Assembly (NCBI GenBank): GCA_002335865.1 | Contig: DDCY01000029.1 | Coordinates: 498,400 to 562,399, forward strand | Source of the DNA: Saprospiraceae bacterium UBA1994 | GTDB lineage: Bacteria > Bacteroidota > Bacteroidia > Chitinophagales > Saprospiraceae | Direction: 5' to 3' | DNA length: 64,000 nt | In this document: one piece after another, positions 63,292 through 64,000 of the stretch | How positions within the stretch are numbered: the stretch's first letter is position 1 | How the letters are laid out: each line of letters starts with the position of its first letter | Notes under the pieces: generated by a model | What the model saw: only the letters and a program-made list of their open reading frames with translations | The model's database searches: none | What the model was told of the DNA's origin: nothing | Translations under genes and position numbers: made by a program

Positions 63292-63687
63292 CTACTTCAA
63301 CTCTAACCGATCTATTAATCCATCCACAGTATAACCTTCGAGCATACTCTCCAATAGATTAAAATCATCAGGTGTTACAGATTGAGCAATCTTTCCTTTG
63401 TCCAATAAATGGATACTGTCACACACTTCTGTCAATGTATCATATATGTGCGATGTAATGATTACCGTCTTTCATAACACTTTTAGTTTACGTATAATGG
63501 CTTTGATGATGATATTACTATCCAAATCAACACCACTGAATGGTTCGTCGAATAGATAATATTTATTTTTAAGCATTAGCATTGCTGTCAGCGCAAGTTT
63601 CTTTTCAGACTAGTTAAATAGTGTTTTTTCTAACGTTTTATTGGTATAGTAAATATGTTTTTTTAGACCAAAAGCAACTATTTGCAT
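63292..63687 (-). pseudogene. Remnant of an ABC transporter ATP-binding protein
   Basis: A minus-strand frame reads NKTLEKTLFN, stop, SEKKLALTAMLMLKNKYYL, FDEPFSGVDLDSN (Walker B and D loop), KAIIRKLKVL, stop (TGA), KTVIITSHIYDTLTEVCDSI (H loop), ending DGLIDRLELK. The N-terminal Walker A half is missing and two in-frame stops are present, so the gene is dead. No transporter membrane subunit is adjacent. The region otherwise shows no gene between the lyase and the fasciclin protein. Confidence 0.82.
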
Positions 63688-63740
63688 TTAAGCTGCATAA
63701 GAAGTGTATAAAATAGATTACCTAATCCAAAATCAAACTT

Positions 63741-64000
63741 ATGAAAACATTTTACTACACAATCTTATCATTAATTTTATCTCTGTCATTGACAGCCCAA
63801 ACAGTTGTTGATATTATAGTTGATAGTGAGGACCATAACACATTAGAGGCAGCAGTAATTGCGGCTGGTCTAGTGGAAACTCTATCGGGAGATGGACCTT
63901 TTACAGTATTTGCTCCTACAGACGCTGCATTTGCGGCTTTACCAGAAGGTACAGTAGAATCATTACTTGAAGATCCATCTGGTGCACTTACAGATATTTT
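63741..64000 (+). CDS. Secreted fasciclin (FAS1) domain protein, 3' end outside window
   Basis: The first 86 codons are visible and stay open to the window edge. A signal peptide MKTFYYTILSLILSLSLTAQ is followed by TVVDIIVDSEDHNTLEAAVIAAGLVETL and VFAPTDAAFAALPEGTVESLL, the FAS1 H1 box. FAS1 proteins mediate adhesion or matrix contacts. The remainder lies beyond the window, so length and any sorting domain are unknown. Confidence 0.85.
   Translation, partial: MKTFYYTILSLILSLSLTAQTVVDIIVDSEDHNTLEAAVIAAGLVETLSGDGPFTVFAPTDAAFAALPEGTVESLLEDPSGALTDI

Noticed and set aside
1..64000. tRNA, rRNA, CRISPR arrays or insertion sequences
   Set aside because: No T-loop or anticodon-arm patterns, no regular spacer repeats and no transposase were found in the intergenic regions by reading.

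Overview
The window is chromosomal DNA from a low-GC member of the Bacteroidota, most likely a Saprospiraceae-like (Saprospiria) marine or sludge bacterium. Support for this comes from secreted proteins with type IX secretion (T9SS) C-terminal sorting domains, SusD/barrel-type lipoproteins with short lipoboxes, the DUF5686/CarboxypepD-barrel and helix-hairpin-helix/barrel outer-membrane proteins, TAnnTTTG-type promoters, the near absence of Shine-Dalgarno sequences, an SDR-type threonine dehydrogenase paired with Kbl, and DapF/KdsB/MltG of the Bacteroidota kind. Most of the window is housekeeping; no phage, insertion sequence, CRISPR array, rRNA or tRNA gene was seen.

Layout. 1-2.9 kb: two tandem secreted arylsulfotransferase-like proteins, the first cut by the window edge. 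3-8.1 kb: pgpA, the rpmI-rplT operon (without infC beside it), ychF-rluE, hpf, ftsE. 8.2-13.4 kb: a metal-binding lipoprotein, a Tat-exported Gfo/Idh/MocA oxidoreductase, FKBP, an RRM protein, panB-mltG. 13.7-19.5 kb: the most accessory-looking part, with a lipoprotein, a CotH-type lipoprotein bracketed by two related attC-like palindromic sites, a small hydrophobic reading frame, a diheme cytochrome-like lipoprotein, and a helix-hairpin-helix outer-membrane protein. 19.7-29.9 kb: a DUF5686 barrel, an atypical SDR, kbl and tdh (threonine to glycine), a two-gene pair of unknown function including an HsdR-N nuclease-like protein, and corA. 30-41.7 kb: nrdB-nrdA, an NAD-dependent formate dehydrogenase (fused FdsG-FdsB, then FdsA), a FAD monooxygenase with an unusual N-terminal DnaJ-like zinc finger, and a DEAD-box helicase. 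41.8-53 kb: UPF0158, HtrA protease, dapF, TPR, barrel protein, etfBA, bifunctional nuclease, ankyrin, LysM protein, kdsB and an anchored endonuclease. 53-64 kb: RluA, a RibF-glycosyltransferase fusion, mrp-nifU-pyrF, two decayed genes, SUI1, serine hydrolase, Smr, a divergent Lrp/PLP-lyase pair, and the start of a fasciclin protein.

How genes work together: threonine catabolism (tdh, kbl), Fe-S assembly (mrp, nifU-like), deoxynucleotide supply (nrdAB), electron transfer (etfBA; formate dehydrogenase), peptidoglycan and lipopolysaccharide synthesis (dapF, mltG, kdsB), and ribosome maintenance (rpmI, rplT, ychF, hpf, rluE, SUI1). The best leads for something new are the attC-like cassette around cotH (13.7-17.3 kb), the RibF-GT2 fusion (54-56 kb), the zinc-finger/FAD monooxygenase (38.9-40.3 kb), the 622-aa/HsdR-N pair (26.2-28.5 kb), and several long AT-rich palindromes upstream of nrdB, etfB and the Lrp/lyase pair.
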